Below are positions 15,388 to 23,065 of a DNA stretch of 24,494 nt, piece by piece. The translations under genes were made by a program, and so were the position numbers. This DNA is from an uncultured Eubacterium sp. (GTDB taxonomy: Bacteria > Bacillota > Clostridia > Lachnospirales > CAG-274), in NCBI GenBank assembly GCA_900545305.1, contig UQYD01000027.1, positions 1-24,494 on the forward strand, in the 5' to 3' direction. The notes under the pieces were generated by a model. The model did not search any database. It was not told where the DNA came from and worked only from the letters and a program-made list of their open reading frames with translations. Each line of letters opens with the position of its first letter. Positions within the stretch are counted from its first letter, which is position 1.

Positions 15388-15600
15388 ATAAAAGTGACTT
15401 ATGTAAAAAGTTTGTAAGACCTTAGTAAATATAAGGGTTTTGAGATTTTGTGCAATTTTTTGTCGAAAAAAGTTTTTTCAAAAAAATTAAAAATAAAAAA
15501 AGGATTTTACAAAAAGCCATAGAATATTAATTACATAAAAAGTAGACAAGCTATTACATACATAATAGTGAAAGCTCTACATAATAAAGGAGTTGGTAGT
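15388..15600. other. AT-rich non-coding stretch between the DnaA boxes and hpf
   Basis: No coding region is visible. Bases 15448-15503 are almost entirely A and T with long homopolymer runs, including a GAAAAAA/TTTTTTC palindrome near 15465-15479. This would melt easily and could serve as an unwinding element for the adjacent DnaA-box cluster. The hpf promoter must lie here, but I cannot point to a convincing -35/-10 pair. Confidence 0.45.
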
Positions 15601-16149
15601 ATGCGTTATTCATTCATTGGTAAAAACATCGACATCACTGATAATTTTCAGGACAAACTTACTAAGAAACTTGGTAGAATAGAAAAGCTTTTCCCTGAAA
15701 ATGCAGAGGCTACAGTTTCTCTTTCTGACATTAAGTTAGATAAGAAAGCAGAAGTTACTGTAACACTTCCGAATAAACGTGTATTAAAGGCAGAAGTTAT
15801 TAAGGACGATGTTATGGCTGCTATGGACGAGGTTGTTGATATCCTCGAAAGACAGATGGTTAGATATAAGAGCAGACTTAATGACAAGGCTAAGAGAAGT
15901 GCAAGCTTTGCTGACGAGCTTCATGCTATTGCCCTTGCTGATGATAATTATGATGACGAAGAAGTTAAATCTTCAATCGTTCGTACTAAGCACATTCCGG
16001 TAAAGCCTATGGACCCAGAAGAAGCCGTTATGGAAATGGAAATGCTTGGTCACAATTTCTTTGTATTCATTAATGCCAATACAGAAGACTTTAGTGTTGT
16101 ATACAAGAGAAAAGATGGCAATTATGCTTTAATTGAGCCAGAAGAATAA
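15601..16149 (+). CDS. hpf: Long-form ribosome hibernation promoting factor
   Basis: HPF binds the 30S subunit and, in its long form, pairs ribosomes into inactive 100S dimers in stationary phase. The start is set at 15601 (MRYSFIGKNIDITDNFQDKL) because AAAGGAG lies eight bases upstream; an in-frame ATG at 15568 lacks a ribosome binding site. The 182-residue product has the N-terminal RaiA fold (about 1-100) and the C-terminal dimerisation domain (about 125-182: VRTKHIPVKPMDPEEAVMEM then LGHNFFVFINANTEDFSVVY). It precedes secA and prfB, the usual Firmicutes order. A strong terminator follows, so it is transcribed separately from secA. Confidence 0.95.
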   Translation: MRYSFIGKNIDITDNFQDKLTKKLGRIEKLFPENAEATVSLSDIKLDKKAEVTVTLPNKRVLKAEVIKDDVMAAMDEVVDILERQMVRYKSRLNDKAKRSASFADELHAIALADDNYDDEEVKSSIVRTKHIPVKPMDPEEAVMEMEMLGHNFFVFINANTEDFSVVYKRKDGNYALIEPEE

Positions 16150-16161
16150 AATGATTTTTAA

Positions 16162-16187
16162 GGAGCTGTTTATCAGCTCCTTTTTTT
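16162..16187 (+). terminator. Rho-independent terminator of hpf
   Basis: GGAGCTG (16162-16168) pairs perfectly with CAGCTCC (16174-16180) around the loop TTTAT, followed by seven T. Confidence 0.93.
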
Positions 16188-16489
16188 GTGCCTAAAATGT
16201 GTTTATTATTTATTTTGTGGGAAATAATAGAGCATATGTAAAAATCAAATTATATTGTGCTGATTTGGAATGTATTCAGAAAATTCGACAATATTTTTAC
16301 AAAATAGGAATGGATTTATAAAATACATAACAAACTACCTATATTAAAGGGTTTCAAGGCATTTTTAAATATTAAGGTTGAAAAATTTTGTGTTTTTATA
16401 AAACCTTGTCAAAAGTGCATATATACTGATTAAAATGGAAAATTGACAAAAAAAAGACTATTAAGAATAAGTAAATTTACAAATAAAAC
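16188..16489. other. Long AT-rich non-coding region upstream of secA
   Basis: No plausible gene is visible on either strand. There is a TTGACA at 16443-16448 without a convincing -10, and loose complementary pairs (AAGGTT near 16371 with AACCTT near 16402). I see no recognised riboswitch or secM-like leader peptide. Confidence 0.4.
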
Positions 16490-16519
16490 TTGCAATATAC
16501 CTTGTAAATCTGTTATTAT
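16490..16519 (+). promoter_or_regulatory. Likely secA promoter
   Basis: TTGCAA (16490-16495) and TATTAT (16514-16519) are 18 bases apart, with an extended -10 TGT at 16511-16513. The start codon is 54 bases further on. Confidence 0.55.
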
Positions 16520-16573
16520 ATACGAAGTATATTGTTTACTTGTAATTTTAAAAGATAACAGAGGTGTAATCAA

Positions 16574-19147
16574 ATGGGTTTATTAGAAAAAATATTCGGC
16601 AATTACAGCGATAAAGAAATAAAGAAGATAATGCCGATAATCAAAAAGATTAATGACTTAGAGCCAAGCATTTCTCCATTAACAGATGAGGAACTTAAGG
16701 CAAAGACTCCAGAGTTTAAGGAAAGACTTGCTAATGGCGAAACACTTGATGACCTTTTACCGGAAGCATTTGCTGTTGTTCGTGAAGCAGCTAAGAGAGT
16801 TTTAGGTATGCGTCATTTCGATGTTCAGTTAATCGGTGGTGTTGTTCTTCATCAGGGTCGTATTGCTGAAATGAGAACAGGTGACGGTAAAACTTTAGTT
16901 TCTACTTGTCCGGCTTACTTAAATGCCCTTACAGGCAACGGTGTTCATATCGTTACTGTTAATGATTACCTTGCAAAGCGTGATGCTGAATGGATGGGTA
17001 AAGTTCATGAATTCTTAGGCTTAAAGGTTGGCGTTATTCTCAACGATATGGAAAAGCCAGCTAGACAGGAAGCATATGCCTGCGATATTACTTATGCTAC
17101 AAATAATGAACTTGGTTTCGACTACCTTAGAGATAACATGGTAGTTTACGAAAAGGATATGGTTCAGCGTGGTCTTAACTTTGCAATCATCGATGAAGTA
17201 GACTCTGTTCTTATTGATGAAGCAAGAACTCCACTTATTATTTCTGGTCAGTCAGACAAGTCTACAAAGTTATATGAACTTGCAGATGGTTTTGTAAAGA
17301 GCCTTAAAAAGGGTAGACTTTTAAATGAAGATGAAGCACTTAACCCATTAATTCGTGAAGAATTAAAGGAAGAAGGCGACTTCGTTGTTGATGAAAAGTT
17401 AAAGACTTGTACTCTTACTCAGCAGGGTGTTGAAAAGGCTGAAAGATTTTTCGCTATTGAAAACCTTTCTGACCCACAGAATATGGAAATTCAGCACCAT
17501 ATTAACAATGCCTTAAAGGCAAATAACACTATGGCACTTGATAAGGATTACGTTGTAAAAGACGGCGAAATCGTTATCGTTGATACATTTACAGGTCGTA
17601 TGATGCCAGGTAGAAGATATTCAGATGGTCTTCATCAGGCTATTGAAGCTAAGGAACACGTTGAAGTACAGAGAGAAAGTAAAACTCTTGCTACAATTAC
17701 ATTCCAGAACTTCTTCAACAAGTATGCTAAGAAAAGTGGTATGACTGGTACTGCTCAGACAGAAGAACAGGAATTCCGTTCAATCTACGGTATGGACGTT
17801 GTTTGTATTCCAACTAACAGACCTGTTCAGAGAAAAGACCTTCCAGATATTGTTTATCAGACAGAAGATGCTAAGTTCAGAGCTGTTGTAGCAGATGTTA
17901 AGAAGGCTTACGAAGTAGGTCAGCCTGTACTTGTTGGTACAGTAAATATTGAAGTATCTGAAAGACTTAGTAAGATGTTCAAAATGGAAGGTATTAAGCA
18001 TCAGGTATTAAATGCTAAGTACCACGAAAAGGAAGCTGAAATCGTTGCTCTTGCCGGCGAAAAGGGTGCAGTAACTATTGCAACTAATATGGCAGGTAGA
18101 GGTACAGATATTAAGCTCGGCGAAGGCGTTATTGAACTTGGTGGTCTTAAGATTGTTGGTACAGAAAGACACGAATCAAGACGTATTGATAACCAGTTAA
18201 GAGGTCGTGCAGGTCGTCAGGGTGACCCAGGTGAATCTCGTTTCTATCTTTCTATGGAAGATGACCTTATGAGATTATTCGGTTCTGAAAAGACTGCTGC
18301 TATGATTAAGAAACTTGGTCTTCCAGAAGATGAACCTATTGAAGCAGGTATCCTTACTAAGGCTATTGAAAATGCTCAGAAGAAGGTTGAAGGTAACAAC
18401 TTCTCAGCTAGAAAGAGATTGCTTGACTATGACCAGGTAATGAATGAACAGAGAGAGCTTATCTATGCTCAGAGAAAGGAAGTTCTTACTGGCGAAAACC
18501 TCAAGGAAGAAATTATGAGTATGACTAAGGAAGTTATTACTCGTATTGTTGATGCTTGCTGTGGTACAGATGAAGACCCAACAACTTGGAATATGGATGA
18601 GTTAAATGCTCAGTTAAAGCCAGAATTTGATTTTACTGAACAGTTTGAATTATCTAAGGAAGATATTCAGCTTATTACAAAGGAAAAGCTTGTTGATAGA
18701 ATTTTTGAAGCTGCAAAGGCTAAGTATGACGCTAGAGAAGAAGAATTTGGTTCTGAAATTATCAGAGAACTTGAAAGAGTTATCACTCTTAGAGTTGTAG
18801 ATAGCAAGTGGATGGATCACATTGACGATATGGATAGAATGCGTCAGGGTATCGCCCTCCGTTCTTACGGTCAGAGAGACCCATTAGTTGAATATCAGTT
18901 CATCAGCTACGATATGTTTGATGAATTAAGAAGAAATATTCAGACTGATATTGTTCGTGGTATGTTCCACGTTAGAGTTATGACTGCTCCTGAAAGAGAA
19001 CAGGTTGCACAGCCAACTTCAACTAATATGGACGATTCTTCTGTAAGCAAGCCAAAGGTAAGAAAAGAAGAAAAGATTGGCAGAAATGACCTTTGTCCAT
19101 GTGGCAGTGGCTTGAAGTATAAGAACTGCTGTGGTAAGGATAAATAA
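16574..19147 (+). CDS. secA: Preprotein translocase ATPase SecA
   Basis: SecA drives secretory proteins through SecYEG using ATP. The 857-residue protein contains all expected parts: Walker A region EMRTGDGKTLVSTCPAYLNA (GDGKT at 103-107), DEVD Walker B (207-210) with SVLIDEARTPLIISG, the preprotein cross-linking region, MTGTAQTEEQEF, the second nucleotide fold with ATNMAGRGTDIKLG and QLRGRAGRQGDPGESRFYLS, the helical scaffold, and the C-terminal zinc tail NDLCPCGSGLKYKNCCG (Cys841, Cys843, Cys852). Most SecA proteins have GEGKT where this one has GDGKT. Length is typical. AGAGGTG precedes the ATG. prfB follows. Confidence 0.98.
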   Translation: MGLLEKIFGNYSDKEIKKIMPIIKKINDLEPSISPLTDEELKAKTPEFKERLANGETLDDLLPEAFAVVREAAKRVLGMRHFDVQLIGGVVLHQGRIAEMRTGDGKTLVSTCPAYLNALTGNGVHIVTVNDYLAKRDAEWMGKVHEFLGLKVGVILNDMEKPARQEAYACDITYATNNELGFDYLRDNMVVYEKDMVQRGLNFAIIDEVDSVLIDEARTPLIISGQSDKSTKLYELADGFVKSLKKGRLLNEDEALNPLIREELKEEGDFVVDEKLKTCTLTQQGVEKAERFFAIENLSDPQNMEIQHHINNALKANNTMALDKDYVVKDGEIVIVDTFTGRMMPGRRYSDGLHQAIEAKEHVEVQRESKTLATITFQNFFNKYAKKSGMTGTAQTEEQEFRSIYGMDVVCIPTNRPVQRKDLPDIVYQTEDAKFRAVVADVKKAYEVGQPVLVGTVNIEVSERLSKMFKMEGIKHQVLNAKYHEKEAEIVALAGEKGAVTIATNMAGRGTDIKLGEGVIELGGLKIVGTERHESRRIDNQLRGRAGRQGDPGESRFYLSMEDDLMRLFGSEKTAAMIKKLGLPEDEPIEAGILTKAIENAQKKVEGNNFSARKRLLDYDQVMNEQRELIYAQRKEVLTGENLKEEIMSMTKEVITRIVDACCGTDEDPTTWNMDELNAQLKPEFDFTEQFELSKEDIQLITKEKLVDRIFEAAKAKYDAREEEFGSEIIRELERVITLRVVDSKWMDHIDDMDRMRQGIALRSYGQRDPLVEYQFISYDMFDELRRNIQTDIVRGMFHVRVMTAPEREQVAQPTSTNMDDSSVSKPKVRKEEKIGRNDLCPCGSGLKYKNCCGKDK

Positions 19148-19166
19148 TATAAATTATTAAAATATA

Positions 19167-19189
19167 CCCTGTGGCTTTGTGTCACAGGG
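19167..19189 (+). terminator. Hairpin between secA and prfB (attenuator or weak terminator)
   Basis: CCCTGTGGC (19167-19175) pairs with 19181-19189 (nine pairs, one G-T) around a five-base loop. It is followed by ATAAATG rather than a T-run, so full termination is doubtful; it may stabilise the secA mRNA end or reduce read-through into prfB. Confidence 0.45.
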
Positions 19190-19225
19190 CATAAATGTTT
19201 ATAAAAAAAGGATGTGAAAAAATTT

Positions 19226-20351
19226 ATGATATTTGAACTTGACCAGATGGCAACAGAAATGGCAGGCTATCATAAAAATTTAGAGGAAATGGGGAACTCA
19301 CTTTGACATCCCTAATTCTATTGAAAGGGTTGCAGAGTTAGAGGAAATTGCCGGAGACCCAGAGTTTTGGAATGATATGGAAAAGGCTCAAGGTATTCTT
19401 CAGCAAACTAAACAATTAAAAGATAAAATTGAGGGCTATAATTCCCTTGTAAGTCAGTATGAAGATTTAATGACTATTATTGAAATGGGTAATGAAGAAG
19501 ACGATGCCAGTATGGTAGCAGAGGCAGAAGAAGTTAAGAAGAACTTTTTAGAAAGATTTGAAGAACTTAGAATTTCTACACTTCTTACTGGTCCTTATGA
19601 CAAAAACAATGCCATTGTTACACTTCACCCTGGTGCTGGTGGTACAGAAGCCTGTGACTGGGTTTCTATGCTCTACAGAATGTATAGTCGTTGGGTAGAA
19701 AAGCAGGGCTATGGTTTTGAACTTTTAGATTACCTTGATGGTGATGAAGCCGGTATTAAGTCTGTTACATTTATGGTAAAGGGTGAAAATGCTTTTGGTT
19801 ATTTAAAGAGTGAAAAGGGCGTACACCGTCTTGTTAGAATTTCACCTTTTGACTCAAGTGGTAGAAGACATACTTCTTTCGCTAGTTGCGAAGTTATGCC
19901 TGAACTTGATGATACTATTGAAGTTGACATTAATCCAGATGATATTAAAATGGATGTTTTCAGAGCTAGTGGTGCTGGTGGTCAGCATATTAATAAAACA
20001 TCTTCTGCTGTACGTTTAACACATATTCCTACAGGTATTGTTGTTTCTTGTCAGAATGAAAGAAGTCAGTTCCAGAATAAAGATATGTGTATGAAAATGT
20101 TAAAGGCTAAACTCTATGAATTAAAACTTAAAGAGAGAGGCGAACTTCTTGAAGGTATTCGTGGCGAAGTTAAAGACAATGCTTGGGGTAGTCAGATAAG
20201 AAGTTATGTTTTCCACCCTTACAATATGGTAAAAGACCATAGAACAAGTGCTGAAACAGGTAATGTTCAGGCTGTTATGGACGGTGGAATTGATATGTTT
20301 ATTAATGCTTACTTAAAGTGGATTAATGAACTTGATACAACTGAGGAATAA
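19226..20351 (+). CDS. prfB: Peptide chain release factor 2 (programmed +1 frameshift)
   Basis: RF2 recognises UAA and UGA stop codons and releases the finished peptide. Translation starts at 19226 (MIFELDQMATEMAGYHKNLE) after AAGGATGTGA. After 26 codons frame 0 meets TGA at 19304; slipping one base at CTT-TGA-C continues as DIPNSIERVAELEEIAGDPE in the +1 frame to 20351, giving 374 residues. The stop-recognition motif SPF lies at about 206-208 and the catalytic GGQ at about 251-253 (SGAGGQHINKTSS), nearly the E. coli positions. An in-frame ATG at 19377 would miss the first 50 residues. The frameshift autoregulates RF2: low RF2 means slower stopping at TGA and more frameshifting. Confidence 0.97.
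19291..19307 (+). promoter_or_regulatory. prfB programmed +1 frameshift site
   Basis: The slip site CTTTGAC (19301-19307) contains the in-frame TGA (19304-19306). A purine tract GGGG (19291-19294), which could pair with the 16S rRNA tail, lies six bases upstream of CTT; in the E. coli site the Shine-Dalgarno-like element ends three bases upstream. Confidence 0.9.
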
Positions 20352-20364
20352 TGTTATAAATTTG

Positions 20365-20388
20365 AGCTGAACGGATAACTGTTCAGCT
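20365..20388. other. Hairpin between prfB and the pseudouridine synthase gene
   Basis: AGCTGAAC (20365-20372) and GTTCAGCT (20381-20388) form a perfect eight-base stem with an eight-base loop. No T-run follows, so it is probably not a complete terminator; it may be an mRNA processing or stability element. Confidence 0.45.
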
Positions 20389-20411
20389 TAAATTATGTAT
20401 GGAGATTTTTT

Positions 20412-21377
20412 ATGAGAGAACTAACAATAGACAAGGGAACAAAGGGTCAAAGATTAGATAAATTCTTAATGAAATATATGAATAAAGCACCTAAATCTTT
20501 TGTCTACAAAATGCTTAGAAAAAAGAATATAAAGCTTAACTCTAAAAAGGCAGAGGGAAACGAAATGCTTTCTGATGGAGATAAGGTACAGCTTTTCTTG
20601 TCAGAAGATACTCTTGAAAAATTTATGGAGGCAAAGGTTGTTGAAAAGGCAGAACAGACTTTTTTGGTGGCTTATGAAGACGAAAATGTGCTTGTGGTAA
20701 GTAAGCCGGTAGGTTTACTTGTTCATCCGGATAAGGAAAATAGAACAGGTACTTTAAATGACCAGCTTTTGTATTACTTAAATAAAAAAGGTGAATATTC
20801 TCCCTCAACAGAATCAGTTTTTACACCTTCAATTTGTAACAGATTGGACAGAAATACAAGTGGTTTGGTTGTAATGGGTAAAAATCTTGAGGCTGTCCAA
20901 GAACTTAATGAAATGTTCCGTAACAGGGAAATTGATAAATATTATTTAACAGCTGTAAAGGGTGTTGTAAAGGAAGCAGGGTCTATAGAGGGCTACCATA
21001 CAAAGACTAATGACAATATTGCATCATTTTCTAAGAGAGAAGTTCCCAATAGCACATATGTTTCTACAAAGTATAGACCTATTGCTGTAAAAGACGGCTA
21101 TACACTTTTAGAAGTAAAGTTGGAAACAGGAAAATCTCATCAAATCAGAGTGTGTTTACAGTCTTTAGGTTATTACGTTGTAGGTGATAATAAATATGGA
21201 AATATTGAGGCTAATAGATTTTTTAGAGATAAATTTAAATTAAGAAATCAATTTTTGCATAGTTACAAACTTGTTTTCAGAAAAAATACAGGTGCTTTAG
21301 CCTACTTAAATGGCAAGGAAGTTATAGGTGGAATGAGTGTAACATTCAATAATATTTACAAATTCTTTAGAGACTAA
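20412..21377 (+). CDS. RluA family pseudouridine synthase
   Basis: The 321-residue protein isomerises uridine to pseudouridine in RNA, probably large-subunit rRNA. An N-terminal S4 RNA-binding domain (about 1-65: GQRLDKFLMKYMNKAPKSFV then SDGDKVQLFL) is followed by the catalytic domain with VLVVSKPVGLLVHPD (93-107) and NRLDRNTSGLVVMGKN, in which Asp146 is the catalytic residue of the RluA motif (usually HRLDxxTSG; here Asn replaces His). Further motifs are TKYRPIAVKDGYTLLEVKLE and GKSHQIRVCLQSLGYYVVGD. GGAGATTTTTT precedes the ATG. It resembles RluC/RluD, but the target uridine cannot be named. Confidence 0.92.
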   Translation: MRELTIDKGTKGQRLDKFLMKYMNKAPKSFVYKMLRKKNIKLNSKKAEGNEMLSDGDKVQLFLSEDTLEKFMEAKVVEKAEQTFLVAYEDENVLVVSKPVGLLVHPDKENRTGTLNDQLLYYLNKKGEYSPSTESVFTPSICNRLDRNTSGLVVMGKNLEAVQELNEMFRNREIDKYYLTAVKGVVKEAGSIEGYHTKTNDNIASFSKREVPNSTYVSTKYRPIAVKDGYTLLEVKLETGKSHQIRVCLQSLGYYVVGDNKYGNIEANRFFRDKFKLRNQFLHSYKLVFRKNTGALAYLNGKEVIGGMSVTFNNIYKFFRD

Positions 21378-21401
21378 AAGCTTAATTGTAAATAAATACT
21401 A

Positions 21402-21430
21402 TTGTAATTGTTAAGAAAAAGTGATATTAT
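21402..21430 (+). promoter_or_regulatory. Promoter of the sugar nucleotidyltransferase gene
   Basis: TTGTAA (21402-21407) and TATTAT (21425-21430) are 17 bases apart with an extended -10 TGA at 21422-21424, 33 bases before the start codon. Confidence 0.6.
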
Positions 21431-21463
21431 TAATACAAAGTATTTAAGAAGGGAATTTTTATA

Positions 21464-22198
21464 ATGAAAGCTATAATTCTTGTTGCTGGATATGCTACTC
21501 GTCTTTATCCACTTACAAAAAATACACCTAAGCCACTTCTCAAGGTTGGTGGAAAGGCTATTATTGATTATATAGTTGAAGAAATTAATACACTTGATGC
21601 TGTAGATGAAATATTCGTAGTAAGTAACCATAAATTTGCTAAGAATTTTGAGGATTGGGCTAAAGCAATTGACAATGTTAAGCCTATTACTGTAATTGAT
21701 GATGGTACATCAACTGAAGATACAAGACGTGGTGCTATTGGTGATATTCAGTACACAATAGAACAGGGCAATATTGATGATGATGTTGTTATTATTGCCG
21801 GAGATAACTTGTTTACATATGCTTTGAAGGAATATTATGATTTCTATAAAATGAAAAATGCTGACTGTGTTTGCGTAAAGCAGTTTGATGATATGGAAAT
21901 GATTAAACAACTTGGCGTAGCTCTTTTAGATGAAAATAACAAGGTTATTGACCTTGAGGAAAAACCTCAGAATCCAAAGAGCAACAAGGCTGCTTTTGCT
22001 ACATATATGTATACAAAGGAAACTGTACCTATGATTAAGAAGTATCTTGAAAGTGGCAATATGCCAGATGCACCGGGATATTTCCTTCAGTGGTTACATA
22101 AGAAAAAGCCGGTTTATGCCTATGTTATGAATGGTGAATGTTACGATGTAGGTACATTGAAGGCTCTTGAAGAAGTAAGAAGTATTTACGGAAATTAA
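21464..22198 (+). CDS. Sugar-phosphate or choline-phosphate type nucleotidyltransferase
   Basis: This 244-residue protein is a GT-A fold NTP transferase that would activate a sugar or alcohol phosphate as an NDP derivative. It shows the loop VAGYATRLYPLTKNTPKPLL (7-26; the usual GGxGTR is changed to GYATR, as in several Firmicutes relatives), VGGKAIIDYIVEEI, the metal motif IAGDNLF (around 112-118) and LEEKPQNPKSNKAAFATYMY. It is shorter than RmlA (292 residues) because it lacks the C-terminal extension. It is transcribed alone from its own promoter to a strong terminator. The substrate is not clear; LicC-like or glucose-1-phosphate-type activity are both possible. Confidence 0.85.
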   Translation: MKAIILVAGYATRLYPLTKNTPKPLLKVGGKAIIDYIVEEINTLDAVDEIFVVSNHKFAKNFEDWAKAIDNVKPITVIDDGTSTEDTRRGAIGDIQYTIEQGNIDDDVVIIAGDNLFTYALKEYYDFYKMKNADCVCVKQFDDMEMIKQLGVALLDENNKVIDLEEKPQNPKSNKAAFATYMYTKETVPMIKKYLESGNMPDAPGYFLQWLHKKKPVYAYVMNGECYDVGTLKALEEVRSIYGN

Positions 22199-22210
22199 AA
22201 ATAAAAAAAT

Positions 22211-22233
22211 GGGAGGTAAAACCTCCCTTTTTT
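22211..22233 (+). terminator. Rho-independent terminator of the nucleotidyltransferase gene
   Basis: GGGAGG (22211-22216) and CCTCCC (22222-22227) pair around TAAAA and are followed by six T. The preceding run of A also makes it usable in the reverse direction. Confidence 0.9.
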
Positions 22234-22250
22234 ATTGTATGAGGTGTTGT

Positions 22251-22712
22251 ATGAAAAGATTAGATATATATACAGACGGTGCTTGTTCCGGTAATCCTGG
22301 GGCAGGTGGCTTTGGAATAGTTATGCTCTATAAAGGGGTAAGAAAAGAAATAAGCGAGGGCTATAAGAAAACTACAAATAACAGAATGGAAACTTTGGCT
22401 GTAATAAAAGCTCTTGAGGCTTTAAAAGAACCTTGTGAGGTTACTCTTTATAGTGATTCAAAGTATGTTGTGGACTCTATAACTAAGGGTTGGGTTCAAA
22501 AATGGAAGAAAAATAATTGGGTGAAGAGTGATAAAAAGAAAGCTTTAAACATAGATTTGTGGGAAAGACTTTTGCCTTTGTTAGAAGAGCATAATGTAAA
22601 CTTTGTTTGGGTAAAGGGCCACGCAGATACTGTAGAAAATGAAAGATGTGATTTTTTAGCAAGAGAAGCTATAGCATCTGGAAATTTATTAGATGATGTA
22701 AACTATAAATAA
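22251..22712 (+). CDS. rnhA: Ribonuclease HI
   Basis: RNase HI cuts the RNA strand of RNA-DNA hybrids, removing R-loops and primers. The start is set at 22251 (MKRLDIYTDGACSGNPGAGG) with GAGGTG seven bases upstream; in-frame ATGs at 22209 and 22239 are unlikely, since the first lies inside the preceding terminator. The 153-residue product matches the E. coli enzyme (155) in length and carries all catalytic residues: Asp9 (YTDGACSGNPG), Glu47 (NNRMETLAVIKALE), Asp69 (LYSDSKYVVDSI), His124 (KGHADTVENERCD) and Asp134. It has the basic protrusion WVQKWKKNNWVKSDKKK. A hairpin terminator follows. Confidence 0.95.
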   Translation: MKRLDIYTDGACSGNPGAGGFGIVMLYKGVRKEISEGYKKTTNNRMETLAVIKALEALKEPCEVTLYSDSKYVVDSITKGWVQKWKKNNWVKSDKKKALNIDLWERLLPLLEEHNVNFVWVKGHADTVENERCDFLAREAIASGNLLDDVNYK

Positions 22713-22729
22713 ATTTTTGAATAAAATGA

Positions 22730-22760
22730 AAAATGACAATGTGGAGAGCATTGTCATTTT
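22730..22760 (+). terminator. Terminator-like hairpin after rnhA
   Basis: AAAATGACAATG (22730-22741) pairs perfectly with CATTGTCATTTT (22749-22760) around a seven-base loop. The T-run is inside the stem and followed by CCGG. Confidence 0.7.
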
Positions 22761-22976
22761 CCGGAGTATTGTATATGAATAATAGAGTCTAGCGATTTCT
22801 CTACGTCCATTATTATATAATAAAAGGAATAAAAATAAAAGGGGTAATTTACAGTTTTTTTGTAAATTTTTTATGAATAAGTATACCAATGTACTGTGGT
22901 TATTGTGTAAAATATATTATTAAAGCGTTGTAAATTGATGTTTTATTTGTATTTTATACATAAAAAATATTTTAAG
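22761..22976. other. Non-coding region with a second terminator-like hairpin
   Basis: No gene is visible. Bases 22846-22868 form a perfect eight-base stem (AATTTACA with TGTAAATT) with a T-rich loop, followed by T to 22872, which looks like a terminator in its own right. Upstream, TAGAG and CTCTA with flanking AATAAT and ATTATT (about 22780-22815) can form another stem. A short transcript of about 80-110 bases between the two terminators is possible, but no clear promoter for it was found. Confidence 0.4.
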
Positions 22977-23005
22977 TTGACATAAGGGTATATATTGTGT
23001 AAAAT
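22977..23005 (+). promoter_or_regulatory. Promoter of the sugar phosphotransferase gene
   Basis: A perfect TTGACA (22977-22982) and TAAAAT (23000-23005) are spaced by 17 bases. ATTGTG just before the -10 matches the rfbA promoter, and a further copy of ATTGTGTAAAAT occurs at 22902-22913. The leader to the start codon is about 55 bases. Confidence 0.75.
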
Positions 23006-23065
23006 TAACATTGGTGTCGATATTTAATAAAATATTAATATATTTGTTAGAAGGGGTTAAGTTTT

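Noticed and set aside
15568..15600. Upstream ATG in frame with hpf that would add 11 residues
   Set aside because: AAAGGAG lies at the right distance for the ATG at 15601, and MRYSFIGKNIDI is the normal HPF start; the upstream ATG has no ribosome binding site.
19304..19306. prfB as a pseudogene because of the early in-frame TGA
   Set aside because: The stop lies in the canonical CTTTGAC slip context at codon 27, and the +1 frame continues as full-length RF2, so this is the known programmed frameshift.
22209..22250. Longer RNase HI reading frame starting at 22209
   Set aside because: That ATG overlaps the terminator hairpin of the preceding gene, and the extra residues do not match RNase HI; the ATG at 22251 has GAGGTG in front.
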